Positions 53,045-62,104 of a stretch of DNA of 64,000 nt are shown here, piece by piece. Every line of letters begins with the position of its first letter. The stretch's first letter is position 1. Position numbers and translations under genes: made by a program. A model generated the notes under the pieces. The model searched no databases and was not told the origin of the DNA. It worked only from the letters and a program-made list of their open reading frames with translations. Origin of the DNA: AWTP1-13 sp963770295 (GTDB lineage: Bacteria > Pseudomonadota > Alphaproteobacteria > Rhizobiales > Hyphomicrobiaceae); NCBI GenBank assembly GCA_963770295.1, contig CAVYPA010000025.1, positions 32,632-96,631 on the forward strand. The letters are read 5' to 3'.

Positions 53045-54934
53045 TTAAGCGGTCAGGCCGGCGGTCGCCGCGGTCAGCACTTTTTCTTCCTCAGCATCGT
53101 ACATGTCCTCCACCAGGTCCTTGAACCGCGCCAGCATCTGGGCGCGCTTGACCTTGCGCGTTGGCGTCACCGGCTCGCCTTCCTGCTCGGGATCGAGCAT
53201 TTTGGGCAGGATCCGAAAGGCCTTGATCTGCTCGACCCGCGCCAGCCGGGCGTTGGCATCCTCGATGGCACCGGCGATCAGGGCGGTGATGCGGGGAGCC
53301 TGCGCCAGGCTGGTAAAGCCCCGGTAGGCCACGTCGTTGCTGCGCGCCCACTCGGCCACCACCTCGAAGTCGATCTCGATCAAAGCGGTCAGGTATTTGC
53401 GGCCATGCCCCAGCACGATCGCCTCGGCGATGAAGGGGCTGGCGCGCAGCAGGTTTTCGATGCAGGACGGCGAAATCGTCTTGCCGCCGGAGGTGACGAG
53501 GAAGTCGCGGGCCCGGTCGATCAGTTTCAGGCGGCCCGACTGCCATGCGCCGACGTCGCCGGTGTGCATCCAGCCCGCATCGCTCCGGAGGGCCTCGGCC
53601 TCCCCTGGCTTTCCCCAATAGGTCTCGAAGAGATCGGCGGAGCGCACGAGGATCTCGCCGTCGGCGGCGAGTTTCAGCTCGACGCCGTCGGCAACCGTGC
53701 CGACGTCGCCGGGTCGTGCGAACGGCCCGCGCTGTGCGGCGATGATACCGCCGGCGGTTTCCGTCTGTCCGTACATCTCCACGATATTGATGCCCAACAT
53801 TTGCCAAAGGCTCGCCGTTTCCGTCGCCAGCGGCGCACCGCCGCAGACCAGGAGCTCGAGCTGATCGAAGCCGATCTTGTTGAGGATGGGCCGGAACATG
53901 AGCTGCCGCCAAACCCAGGCGAAGGCCGCGTCGCGGGCTTTCAGCTTTCCCTCCCAGCGCCGCCGCGCTTGCCCACGGGCAAAGGCCAGGGCGCGCTGGC
54001 AGGCGAAGCGCTTCAGGCCGCTGCTGCCGGCGATGCCAACCAGGATCTCGGCGGCGCGCTTTTGCAGATAGCGCGGCACCGTGAAGAACACGGTCGGGGC
54101 CGTTTCGAACAGCGTCTCCGTGAGGTCCTCGACGCGTTCGCCGATGTGGGGGACGAGCTCGGTGAAAAGAGGGAGGGTGACGGCGATATCGCGGCCGAGC
54201 ACGTGGCAGAGCGGCAGGTAGGCCACCGTGCGGTGCGGCTTGGCGGTGAGCGTGGGATAGTGCGCGGCCACCGAGCGCGTCGCCGCCAGGTGCTTGCCAT
54301 GCGTGATAAGCGCGCCCTTGGGGTGGCCCGTCGTCCCGGAGGTATAGACAATAAACGCGGGCTGCTCGGGACTGAGCTTGCGGACCTCACCGGCGAGCCA
54401 GGCCAGGTCGGCGTCGGCGCCCGCCGCGCACATGGCGGCAAAGGTCGAAAGCTTGGCGTGGCGCAAGGCAAAGAGCGCGGTTTCGTCGACCACCAGCACG
54501 CCCCTGAGCTGCGGCAATCGGTCGATGAAGGGCAAAATCTTGTCGACGTACTCCTGGTCCTCGGCGATGAACAGGGCGGCGCCGCCGTCCTGCATTTGGT
54601 ATTCGACCTCCTCGGCCGATGCCGTTGGATAGATGCCGTAGACGATGGCGCCCAACGACTGGGCCGCGAGGTCGGCGATCAGCCAGGCCTCGCAGGCGTC
54701 CGCCATGATGGCGATACGGTCGCCGCGCTCGAGCCCGAGCGCACGCAGTCCCTTGGCGGCACGCGCCACGTCGGCGGCATACTGCGCCCAGGTCTTCTCC
54801 CGGTAGATGCCGCGGTTCTTGGCGCGAAAGGCGACCGCCTCGGGGCGCGCGCGGGCGCGTGCGAGGAGGAGGGCCGGGGCGGTGCTGCGGCGCAGCTCTT
54901 GAGCGGAGGCGAGGACGGGAGCGGGGCGGTGCAT
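53045..54934 (-). CDS. AMP-dependent acyl-CoA ligase (long-chain type)
   Basis: 629 residues. ATG 54934 is preferred: the frame is open to 55060 but the extra 42 residues are Arg-rich and overlap the TetR gene. ANL-superfamily motifs in order: FIVYTSGTTGHPKGALITHG (P-loop), EMYGQTETAGG (adenine site), WMHTGDVGAWQSGRLKLIDR ARDFLVTSGGKTISP (A8 hinge). No C-terminal catalytic Lys of the PTPTRKVKR type is missing: VTPTRKVKR is present near the end. The size and internal insert resemble FAA1/FadD15-like ligases. Activates an imported acid to its CoA thioester, with uptake by the LIV transporter downstream. Confidence 0.92.
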   Translation of the reverse strand: MHRPAPVLASAQELRRSTAPALLLARARARPEAVAFRAKNRGIYREKTWAQYAADVARAAKGLRALGLERGDRIAIMADACEAWLIADLAAQSLGAIVYGIYPTASAEEVEYQMQDGGAALFIAEDQEYVDKILPFIDRLPQLRGVLVVDETALFALRHAKLSTFAAMCAAGADADLAWLAGEVRKLSPEQPAFIVYTSGTTGHPKGALITHGKHLAATRSVAAHYPTLTAKPHRTVAYLPLCHVLGRDIAVTLPLFTELVPHIGERVEDLTETLFETAPTVFFTVPRYLQKRAAEILVGIAGSSGLKRFACQRALAFARGQARRRWEGKLKARDAAFAWVWRQLMFRPILNKIGFDQLELLVCGGAPLATETASLWQMLGINIVEMYGQTETAGGIIAAQRGPFARPGDVGTVADGVELKLAADGEILVRSADLFETYWGKPGEAEALRSDAGWMHTGDVGAWQSGRLKLIDRARDFLVTSGGKTISPSCIENLLRASPFIAEAIVLGHGRKYLTALIEIDFEVVAEWARSNDVAYRGFTSLAQAPRITALIAGAIEDANARLARVEQIKAFRILPKMLDPEQEGEPVTPTRKVKRAQMLARFKDLVEDMYDAEEEKVLTAATAGLTA

Positions 54935-54951
54935 GACGGGCTCCCGCGGCC

Positions 54952-55596
54952 TTAAGTTCGCTTGCGCGCGGGCATCGGCCTGACAAGTCCGGCAACGACG
55001 AGCTGGCTGAGTTCGGCGGCCACGCGGGCCACACCTGCGTCTTGGTCGGCGTCGCGCCAATTGATGACGCTGTTCATCATGCCGAGCACGGCCAGCATGG
55101 TGAGGCGCACGTCGGCGCCCTCGCGCATGCTGCCATCGGCGATGCCGGCGCGGATCACTTCCTCAAAGCAGCGCTCGATGCGCCGGCCTTTGCGGCCGAT
55201 GCGGCGCCGGCTGGCATCGGGCAGATAGCGGCGCTCGTTGATGAAAACCTTGACGTAGTCGCGCTTGCTGGCGTTGGGGGCCAGGTGCGCGGCGATAAGG
55301 GCGGCTAGTTTTTCCAGTGGCGTGCCGGCGCCGGCGAGGATGGCTTCCGCGCTTTCAACAAAGCCATCGACGCCGCGCTCGCACACGAGCTCGAGCGCGG
55401 CCTCCTTGGACGGGAAGTAGTAGTAGAGCGAGGCCTGCCGCAGGCCCAGCACGTCGGCAATGGCCTGGGTGGTGGTGCCGTGGTAGCCGCGTTCGGCAAA
55501 CACGTTGGCCGCCGCATCGACGATGGCATCGGCGCGGCGCAAAAGCCGGGAATTGCGCAGGAGACGCGAGCGAGGCCAAAGGCTGTTCATGCGCAT
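54952..55596 (-). CDS. TetR-family repressor
   Basis: 214 residues from ATG 55596 (or ATG 55590). N-terminal helix-turn-helix DAAANVFAERGYHGTTTQAI ADVLGLRQASLYYYFPSKEA is canonical. The ligand-binding half contains YVKVFINERRYLPDASRRRI and LAVLGMMNSVINW, as in FadR/PaaR-like regulators of acyl-CoA genes. First gene of the minus-strand operon, so probably autoregulated through the palindrome at 55653-55685; ligand likely an acyl-CoA made by the ligase 17 bases downstream. Confidence 0.92.
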   Translation of the reverse strand: MRMNSLWPRSRLLRNSRLLRRADAIVDAAANVFAERGYHGTTTQAIADVLGLRQASLYYYFPSKEAALELVCERGVDGFVESAEAILAGAGTPLEKLAALIAAHLAPNASKRDYVKVFINERRYLPDASRRRIGRKGRRIERCFEEVIRAGIADGSMREGADVRLTMLAVLGMMNSVINWRDADQDAGVARVAAELSQLVVAGLVRPMPARKRT

Positions 55597-55652
55597 AACC
55601 CCTGGGAGCGCGACGGCAACGACCGAGCGGCGCGGCGCCGAACTTGGCTTGC

Positions 55653-55685
55653 TCTATACCTTTATAGATTCTATACGTCTATAAA
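55653..55685. promoter_or_regulatory. Palindromic operator between tetR and the divergent MetE-like gene
   Basis: TTTATAGA (55661-55668), nine bases, TCTATAAA (55678-55685): a perfect 8-bp inverted repeat. An overlapping smaller one, TCTATA-CCTT-TATAGA, is at 55653-55668. TATAGA/TCTATA-type AT-rich half sites in an otherwise GC-rich 140-base divergent gap suit a TetR dimer site that also covers a promoter. Confidence 0.7.
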
Positions 55686-55736
55686 AATGCATGGGCAGGA
55701 CATGTCCCCCTGAGTTGCCTCCAGGAGTTGCGCGCG

Positions 55737-56849
55737 ATGCCCGCCATCGGCTCTTCCCGCCCGCCGTTTCGGGCCGACCACGTCGGCAGCCTGCTGCGCC
55801 CCAAGGCTTTGCGCGAGGCCTTCCGCGCCTGGGGCGGCGAAGGGCCTGAGCCGCCGGCGCTGGTCGCGGCGCAGGAGGCCGCCATCCGCAACGTGGTCGA
55901 GTTGCAGGAAAGTGTGGGATTAGAGGTCGTGACCGACGGCGAGTTCCGGCGCAGCTCCTACTGGGGGCGTTTTGTTGCCCGCTGCGAGGGCTTCGGCATC
56001 AAGCCCGCGATCTTCAAGTTCCGCGATGATGATGGCCACGAGGCGCACTTCACGGCCACTTACGCGGTGGGCAAGCTCGCGCGCACACGGCCGCTGGCAG
56101 CGGACGAGTTCGAGTTCCTGAGCCAAGTGACGACGGTGACGGCCAAGATCACCATGCCGGCGCCCTCGACCATGCATTTCTACCGCTGCACGGACTTTGC
56201 CGATCCGGTCGTCTACCGCGATCGGCAGGGGTTCTTCGCCGATCTTGCCCAAATCTACCGCCAGGAAATTCGGGACCTGGCGCGCGCCGGTTGCCGCTAC
56301 CTGCAACTCGACGAGGTGGCCGTGGCCATGCTGTGCGATGCCGACGTCCGCGCCCAGGTGGCGGCGGCGGGCCAAGATCCCGACGCGCTGATCGACACTT
56401 ATGTGGCGGCGATCAACGACGCGGTCGCCGAGGCGCCCGCCGACATGAGGATCGGCGTGCACATGTGCCGGGGCAATTTTCGTGGCCGCTACCTCTCGGC
56501 CGGCGGCTACGACAAGGTCGCCGAACGCTTTTTTCAAGACTGCAAGGTCAACCACTTCCTGCTCGAGTACGACACGGCGCGCGCGGGGGATTTTCGCCCG
56601 CTGCGTTTTGTGCCGCCCAACAAGGGTGTGGTGCTGGGCCTCATCAGCAGCAAAACGCCCGAGTTGGAGACGATCGAGGACTTGCAGCGCCGCAGCGCTG
56701 AGGCGGCGCGCTTTATCGACCTCGATCGGCTCGGCATCGGGCCGCAATGTGGGTTTGCCTCGACGGCTGCTGGCAATCCGCTGACCGAGGCCGACGAACG
56801 CGCCAAATTGCGCCTGGTGGTGGCGGCGGCGCGCGCCATCTGGGGCTGA
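55737..56849 (+). CDS. MetE-like zinc-dependent methyltransferase family protein
   Basis: 370 residues from ATG 55737; AGGAG lies about ten bases upstream. Matches the C-terminal domain of cobalamin-independent methionine synthase as a standalone protein: RADHVGSLLRP opening, VTDGEFRRSSYWGRF, YLQLDEVAVAML, and zinc ligands His242 and Cys244 in GVHMCRGN and Cys338 in GPQCGFAS. Lacks the N-terminal folate domain, so it is not a full MetE; relatives (YxjG/YxjH) are thought to move methyl groups onto thiols in degradation pathways. Divergent from the TetR gene and probably under the same operator. Confidence 0.88.
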   Translation: MPAIGSSRPPFRADHVGSLLRPKALREAFRAWGGEGPEPPALVAAQEAAIRNVVELQESVGLEVVTDGEFRRSSYWGRFVARCEGFGIKPAIFKFRDDDGHEAHFTATYAVGKLARTRPLAADEFEFLSQVTTVTAKITMPAPSTMHFYRCTDFADPVVYRDRQGFFADLAQIYRQEIRDLARAGCRYLQLDEVAVAMLCDADVRAQVAAAGQDPDALIDTYVAAINDAVAEAPADMRIGVHMCRGNFRGRYLSAGGYDKVAERFFQDCKVNHFLLEYDTARAGDFRPLRFVPPNKGVVLGLISSKTPELETIEDLQRRSAEAARFIDLDRLGIGPQCGFASTAAGNPLTEADERAKLRLVVAAARAIWG

Positions 56850-57024
56850 CGGCGGCCCCTCGGTCCCAAGACTTCGCTCAGGCTCTCACCGCCAGCGCAG
56901 CGCCCGCAGGTACCGGTCCGTCTTTTGCTCCAGTGGCGAACGCGGTTGACGCTCAACCTCGCGCACGGACATGATGATAGTACGCTCCCGGCCGTTGCTT
57001 GGGAGTTCGCGGAGGGCAAATGCC

Positions 57025-57741
57025 GTGAGCGGGGACTTCGACGCCGCGCGTCTCAAGCTCCTGACGTTCGACGTCTTCGGCACGCTGATCAGTGTGCGGG
57101 AGGGCTCCTATGGCGCCTTTGCACGCATTCTGCGATCGGCGGCCGCATCCCATCTCGATGTCAAAGCCTTTTGGGAGGCGTGGGAGGAGCGCAACATCGC
57201 GGGCTATTGGGCGCCATATCGGCCCTATAAAGCGATCTGCCGCCAAAGCCTGGCTGACACCTTCGCCGCCTTCGGCGTCAAAGGCGATCCGGACAGCATC
57301 GCCTTTTACTTCGACGCCTTCGCGCGGTTCGAACTCTATCCCGATGTCGTCGCAACGCTTGAGCGGTTGTCGCGCCGCTTCAAGCTGGCCGTGGTCTCCA
57401 ATATCGACGATGATCTGTTGGCGGCAACGCCGCTCCAGCGCAGTTTCGATCTCGTTTGCACGGCCGAGCGTGCCAAGGGCTACAAACCCGATGGCAGCCT
57501 CTTTCGCCATCTCCTGGCCCAGGCCGCCGCCAAGATGGGTATCGGCATCGAGGAGATCTTGCATTCGGGACAGTCGCAGTTCACGGATATGGTGGGGGCC
57601 AAGCCGCTCGGCCTTCGCGTGGCCTGGATCAATCGCCGGGGCGTGCCGTTGAGCCCAGAGGTGCCAAAGCCCGATTTTCAGTACGGGGACATCCAAGCCT
57701 TAATCCCGCTCGTGCTGCCGGCGAGGAACGGCGCGTCCTAA
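57025..57741 (+). CDS. HAD-superfamily hydrolase (haloacid dehalogenase-like)
   Basis: 238 residues from GTG 57025 (GGAGG nine bases upstream). Nucleophile Asp in LLTFDVFGTLIS, motif II VVSNIDDD, Lys in AERAKGYKPDGSLF, acidic motif near HSGQSQFTDMVGAKPLGLRV AWINRRG. The pattern fits type II haloacid dehalogenase relatives. Starts 175 bases after the MetE-like gene; possibly in the same transcription unit. Substrate unknown. Confidence 0.88.
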   Translation: MSGDFDAARLKLLTFDVFGTLISVREGSYGAFARILRSAAASHLDVKAFWEAWEERNIAGYWAPYRPYKAICRQSLADTFAAFGVKGDPDSIAFYFDAFARFELYPDVVATLERLSRRFKLAVVSNIDDDLLAATPLQRSFDLVCTAERAKGYKPDGSLFRHLLAQAAAKMGIGIEEILHSGQSQFTDMVGAKPLGLRVAWINRRGVPLSPEVPKPDFQYGDIQALIPLVLPARNGAS

Positions 57742-57789
57742 CCGCGGGTGGTGAGGGCAATTGCGGATATTCAGGTCGGGAGGCCAGCC

Positions 57790-58779
57790 ATGAACGTCGG
57801 CGTACTACAATTCTTCGGCTGGCAGGATCGATCGATCCCGCTGCCCTCGATCTACGCCATGGCGCTGGAACGCATCGGCATTATGGACCGGGCGGGCTAC
57901 GACGCCGTCTGGCTCGCCGAGCATCATTTCTCCTCCTTTTCGGTGTGCCCTTCCGTGCACATGATGGGCGTAATGGCGGCCGCCCGCACCGAGCGGCTGC
58001 GCATCGGCACGGGGGTCTCGCTCGCCCCCTTCTACAATCCGCTGCGGCTTGCCGAGGAAGTAGCCCTGCTCGACGTACTCTCGGGTGGGCGCGTCAATTG
58101 GGGGGCGGGGCGCGGCTTTGAGCGCAGCGAGTTCCAAGCCTTCGGCATCGCGGGTGAGGAAAGCGCGGCGCGCTTCCACGAGACGGTCGACATCGTGCTC
58201 AAGGCCTGGAGCACCGACAAGCTGTCCTATCAGGGGAAATTTTTCAGTTACGACGGCGTCGAAGTCCTGCCGAAACCGTTGCAGCAACCGCACCCGCCCG
58301 TGTGGATGGCGGCCAGCTCACTCACCGCCATCGAGTGGGCGGCGGGCAAGGGCTTTTCCATTCTCATGGACCCGCACTCCTCGCGCCGGGACCTGATCCA
58401 CAAACGTCGCCACTACGCCGCCACCCTCAGAAGCGCCGGCCACAACGAGACCGGTCGCGTCATTCCCATGGCGCGCCTGATCGCCATCGACGAGACGGCC
58501 GAGAAGGCGCGGGCGGTAGCGCGTCGTGCGGCGGAGTGGACGGTCGCCTCCTACATCGGCGCCTCGCACCATCGCCAGGAGGTGCGGACCTTTGACGGCA
58601 AAGACCCCATCGACTTCTACTTGGACGATGTCGTGCTGCACGGCACTGCCGACAGCGTCGTCGATCAGATCGCTGCGCTCGAAAGCGATGCCGGCATGAC
58701 CTACCTGATGGCCGCGCCGTTGAGCCGCCGCTCCTTTGTGCTACTCACCGACCAGGTGCTGCCGCGCGTGGCCCACTAG
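57790..58779 (+). CDS. LLM-class flavin-dependent monooxygenase
   Basis: 329 residues; ATG 57790 follows GGGAGG. Bacterial luciferase-like TIM barrel: AGYDAVWLAEHHFSSFSVCP, IGTGVSLAPFYNPLRLAEEV ALLDVLSGGRVNWGAGRGFE are family hallmarks. Uses reduced FMN from a partner reductase to oxidise a small molecule; no reductase gene is next to it. Lies 48 bases after the HAD gene, so likely co-transcribed. Confidence 0.9.
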   Translation: MNVGVLQFFGWQDRSIPLPSIYAMALERIGIMDRAGYDAVWLAEHHFSSFSVCPSVHMMGVMAAARTERLRIGTGVSLAPFYNPLRLAEEVALLDVLSGGRVNWGAGRGFERSEFQAFGIAGEESAARFHETVDIVLKAWSTDKLSYQGKFFSYDGVEVLPKPLQQPHPPVWMAASSLTAIEWAAGKGFSILMDPHSSRRDLIHKRRHYAATLRSAGHNETGRVIPMARLIAIDETAEKARAVARRAAEWTVASYIGASHHRQEVRTFDGKDPIDFYLDDVVLHGTADSVVDQIAALESDAGMTYLMAAPLSRRSFVLLTDQVLPRVAH

Positions 58780-59369
58780 GGCATGGTTGCCCGATGTCGA
58801 CCGATGCTAAGGGCAAGGTCGCGGCCCCACGGGGGCGCATGGGGCATCTCAACCTTTGCCCCTGATTGCTTTTTGACCGCCAGCCTTCCGATCATCGCCC
58901 ATTGACTGTCGCGTCCGGGGTCCCGCAGGGACGCAATCGAGCGCCGGCTCTTGGCCTTCGCGCCCGCCAAAGCGCAGGACATCGTGCGCGGCAAAGCCAT
59001 CATCGCGCGGGCGCGCGAGGTGGTCTACGGGGTGGCGCCACCCACCAACTTACATCTCGGGCGAGGGCTATTGCCGGACCTACGACGGACCTGGACGGCT
59101 CCTGGTCAGCCGGGCGCTATTGGCAGTTCGTCTGGTGAGCGCAACCGACGGTGGGCCCCGCCGCGACCGCAGAGCGTGCCCCCAGCCGGTCCTCCGGGGG
59201 GCCTTTCTGGCCGAAACGCCTGGCGCCGAGACGGGGCCGATCCCGTGTGCGGCGTCAGCAAATATCACCCAAAATATCCGTTGAGTTGCCGATTTCGAGG
59301 CCCGGCGCGGAACTGCCAGGCTGGCCGGCATCTTGATGCTTGCAACAACCTCACCGCAGGAGGATCGCA
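58780..59369. other. Spacer with no confident gene
   Basis: A frame from about 58940 reads AFAPAKAQDIVRGKAIIARA REVVYGVAPP and looks protein-like for 35 codons before losing coherence; it may be the remnant of a small gene. Nothing else stands out. Confidence 0.4.
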
Positions 59370-59789
59370 GTGTCTTTTCATTCAGCTCGCACGTGGGGCC
59401 TGGGTGCCGTGGCTCTGGCCGCGGTCGCTTCGATTGGTGCCGTTCCCGGCCAGGCCCTGACGATGAAGGAATGCAGCGCGAAGTATCGGGCTGCGCAGGG
59501 TGCCGGAAAAGGCGCCGGCATGTCCTGGCAAGACTTTCGCAAAGCCAATTGTGGCTTAGGGGCCTACGCACCGGCCGAGTCGCCGACAGCGGCACCGAGC
59601 GCGGGTGGGGCGACCTTTCCCCAGGCCGTTTCGCCAAAGTACACCAAAGAATCGGCGGGACGGGCGCGCATGCACACCTGTCTTGACCAATACAAGGCCA
59701 ACAAGGCGACCAACGGCAATGGCGGGCTGCGCTGGATCAGCAAGGGCGGCGGCTACTACAGCGAATGCAACAAGCGGCTGAAGGGTTAG
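59370..59789 (+). CDS. Small secreted protein
   Basis: 139 residues from GTG 59370 with AGGAGG six bases upstream. Signal peptide SFHSARTWGLGAVALAAVAS IGAVPGQAL. The mature part has two related units: MKECSAKYRAAQ..GMSWQDFRKANC and MHTCLDQYKANK..LRWISKGGGYYSECN, with four Cys that could pair. This 'MKECSxKYxAAK..W.dFrk.C' pattern is seen in psiF-like and other small periplasmic proteins of Rhizobiales. Function unknown. Confidence 0.75.
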   Translation: MSFHSARTWGLGAVALAAVASIGAVPGQALTMKECSAKYRAAQGAGKGAGMSWQDFRKANCGLGAYAPAESPTAAPSAGGATFPQAVSPKYTKESAGRARMHTCLDQYKANKATNGNGGLRWISKGGGYYSECNKRLKG

Positions 59790-59985
59790 CAGGACCCCCA
59801 GCGCACCCGTGACCGACGTGTCCGCCCTTGGCGGGTAGCGGCGGGGCTGCACTTTGCTTGGGCCGGCGGGGCCGGCCCACAGCGAGCGGTCAAGCTCTCG
59901 GTTTGCGGCCTTGGTACAGTTTGGCTTGGTGGACCGGATGGCGAGGCTATTTGCGCGAGATCTTCTGACGGCGCGGCGCCGCCGA

Positions 59986-60619
59986 TCAGGCCTGCACGAT
60001 ATTGTTGCGGATCGCATAGCGCACCAGACCCGCCGATGACGACAGGTTGAGCTTGCGCATGATCGCCGAGCGATGCGTTTCCACGGTCTTCAAACTAATG
60101 CTGAGAATGCTTGCAACCTGCTTGTTGGTGTGACCTTCGGCGATCAACTGCACCACGCAGCGTTCCCGGTTGGTGAGCATGGATCCGTCCCGGGCCGGTC
60201 GTTTCAAAAACGAGTTCCAGTAAGGCTTCCGATACCTTGGCGGTAAAGAACGGCTTATGCAGGGCCAGACACTCGATGGCGCCGATCAGGTGGCTCTGGG
60301 CGTCCGACTTTAGCAGGTAGCCGCGGGCTCCGGCTTTGAGGAGCTCCGAGATCAGCGTTTCGTTGTCGTGCATCGTGAAGATCAAAACTTCAGTCTTCGG
60401 CAAGCGCGCCCGGATCTGCCGCGTTGCTTCGATGCCGTTGATGAGGGGCAGTGAGTAGTCGAGCACGGCAACGTCGGGCTTGGTTTCGGTCGCCTTGCTG
60501 ACGGCGTCCTTGCCGTCCCCAGCCTCGGCAACAACTTCCCAGTTGGGTTGGGATTCGAGGATTTTCCTGAGCCCCGAACGTACGACCTCGTGGTCGTCTG
60601 CAATCAATATACGGGTCAT
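59986..60619 (-). pseudogene. NarL/FixJ-type response regulator with a frameshift in a T tract
   Basis: ATG 60619 opens MTRILIADDHEVVRSGLRKI, a receiver domain with Asp8/Asp9, phosphoacceptor Asp54 (VAVLDYSLPL) and Lys in YLLKSD. After KVSEALLELVF the frame goes astray. The next frame gives LKRPARDGSMLTNRERCVVQ LIAEGHTNKQVASILSISLK TVETHRSAIMRKLNLSSSAG LVRYAIRNNIVQA, the LuxR-type HTH, ending at 59986. Removing one T from the TTTTT at the join (near 60207-60212) restores a 211-codon gene. A homopolymer error or a fresh mutation are equally possible. No sensor kinase gene is adjacent. Confidence 0.85.
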
Positions 60620-61099
60620 GATCTTCGACCGACGGGGGACTTCTGCTCAATCGATACATTAACCCTGGCGCCAGCAAATCTCCACTCGGGCAAACCCTGA
60701 ATGCCAAAGTGCCAACGCCTTAGCTCCTGCGCAAACCGAGCCAATCGGGCCAACTGAGTCCAAACGCAAGAATTGTTTGCTCGGGCGTTTGCTCGGTTGC
60801 AGCGCGTTTCGCTTGCTACTGTTTTTTGGGGAGATGGGGGATGCGGATCGTCCGCAGCCTGATGGGTGCCCATTTCCCTGTCCTTGCGAGGACCCAAGTT
60901 CCGATCAATGCCGCCGCAAAGCTCGCGCGTCTTGGGCTTGCTAGCGGGCTTGGGTAACAGGAATCCGAGGGCGTCGCGCTCGACAGTCACGGAAAGCGGT
61001 TGGGGGGTGGTGACGCGGGGCGCGGTTAAATGTCTAAATAGGTCGAAGCCAAAGCTAGGGGTTGCCCAGGAAAATGCACGCACACTCCCCGCGGTTGCC
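60620..61099. other. Spacer upstream of the CitE-like gene
   Basis: 480 bases. The plus frame is open from 60866 into the next gene, but composition (Arg/Ser-rich) indicates it is not translated. No clear promoter recognised. Confidence 0.4.
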
Positions 61100-62014
61100 A
61101 TGACGTCTGCCCCGCCGGCCTCTGGCACGGGCCGCCGCCCGCCCGCGCTACGGCGCTGCTGGCTGTTTCTGCCAGGCGCCGAGGCGCCGGCTCTCGCGGC
61201 CGCGAGCGTCAGCGGAGCCGATGTGCTGATCCAGGAACTGGAGGACTTCACGCCGCCCGAACGGCGGCCGCAGGCCCGGGGGCTTGCCGCCGAGCTCTAT
61301 TGCCGGTGGCGGGCCGCCGGCAGCGTTGCCGCCGTTCGCATCAATCCCCTGGAAACCGAAGGGTACGCCGATTTGGCCGCGGTCATGCACGGGCGCCCCG
61401 ACATCGTCGTCATGTCGAAGGTCGCCGACCCGCAACAGGTCGCCGCGCTCGACCGCGAGGTGTCGCGCCTCGAGCATGCCTTGGCCATTCCCGCCGGCAG
61501 CACCGAGCTCGTTGCCAACGTCGAGTTTGCGCGTGGCATTCTCAACGCCTTCGCCATCGCCAAGGCGAGCCCACGCGTCACGGCGGTGCTGGGGTCGACC
61601 GAGGACATGGCGGCCGATCTTGGCGCCCCACGCAGCAAGGCGGCCATCGAACTTGCCTATGCCCGCCAACGCCTCCACTTCGAGTGCACGGCGGCCGGCG
61701 TGCTGTCGGTCGACTGCCCCTACACCTTTGCGGACCTGGAGGGCTGCGAAAGCGACGCGCGCTACGCCCGACAGTTGGGCTATGTGGCCAAGAGCGCGGT
61801 CAATCCCGACCACGTCGCGGCCATCAATCGCGTGCTGACGCCGAGCCGCGGCGAGGTTGGCGAGGCGCGCGCCCTGGTGGCGGCATTCGAGGCCGCCCGC
61901 GCTGCCGGCAAGGAGCGGGGGCGGCTGGGTGATCTCATGCTCGAGGTCCCCACCTACTTGAGCGCCAAACGGCTTTTGGCGCGTGCGGCCGCGCTCGGGG
62001 TCGAAGGCGCCTAA
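61100..62014 (+). CDS. HpcH/HpaI aldolase / citrate lyase beta-like protein
   Basis: 304 residues from ATG 61100. CitE fold: RCWLFLPGAEAPALAAASVS GADVLIQELEDFTPPERRPQ at the start, VRINPLETEGYADL with the CoA/oxaloacetate-contacting Arg, PDIVVMSKVADPQQVAALD, then LVANVEFARGILNAFAIAKA. The metal-binding Glu/Asp positions (QELEDF, STEDMAADLG) are kept. Could be a malyl-CoA/citramalyl-CoA lyase or a related aldolase; no lyase partner subunits nearby, so not citrate lyase itself. Ends directly at the next frame (TAA then ATG). Confidence 0.85.
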   Translation: MTSAPPASGTGRRPPALRRCWLFLPGAEAPALAAASVSGADVLIQELEDFTPPERRPQARGLAAELYCRWRAAGSVAAVRINPLETEGYADLAAVMHGRPDIVVMSKVADPQQVAALDREVSRLEHALAIPAGSTELVANVEFARGILNAFAIAKASPRVTAVLGSTEDMAADLGAPRSKAAIELAYARQRLHFECTAAGVLSVDCPYTFADLEGCESDARYARQLGYVAKSAVNPDHVAAINRVLTPSRGEVGEARALVAAFEAARAAGKERGRLGDLMLEVPTYLSAKRLLARAAALGVEGA

Positions 62015-62104
62015 ATGGTGAGCCTCATCCGGCGTGGTCATAGCGGAGGTGGCAGGAGCCGCAGCCCTTTTCCCCACGCGCTCCACGCCAGGCAATGGCC
62101 GCGC

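Noticed and set aside
52880..54955. 691-codon open frame on the plus strand
   Set aside because: Complete antisense shadow of the acyl-CoA ligase gene; Gly/Arg/Leu-rich with no domain.
60200..60215. Programmed frameshift in the response regulator
   Set aside because: The shift needed is +1 and the bases do not form a known +1 or -1 slippery site; a lesion or sequencing error is simpler.
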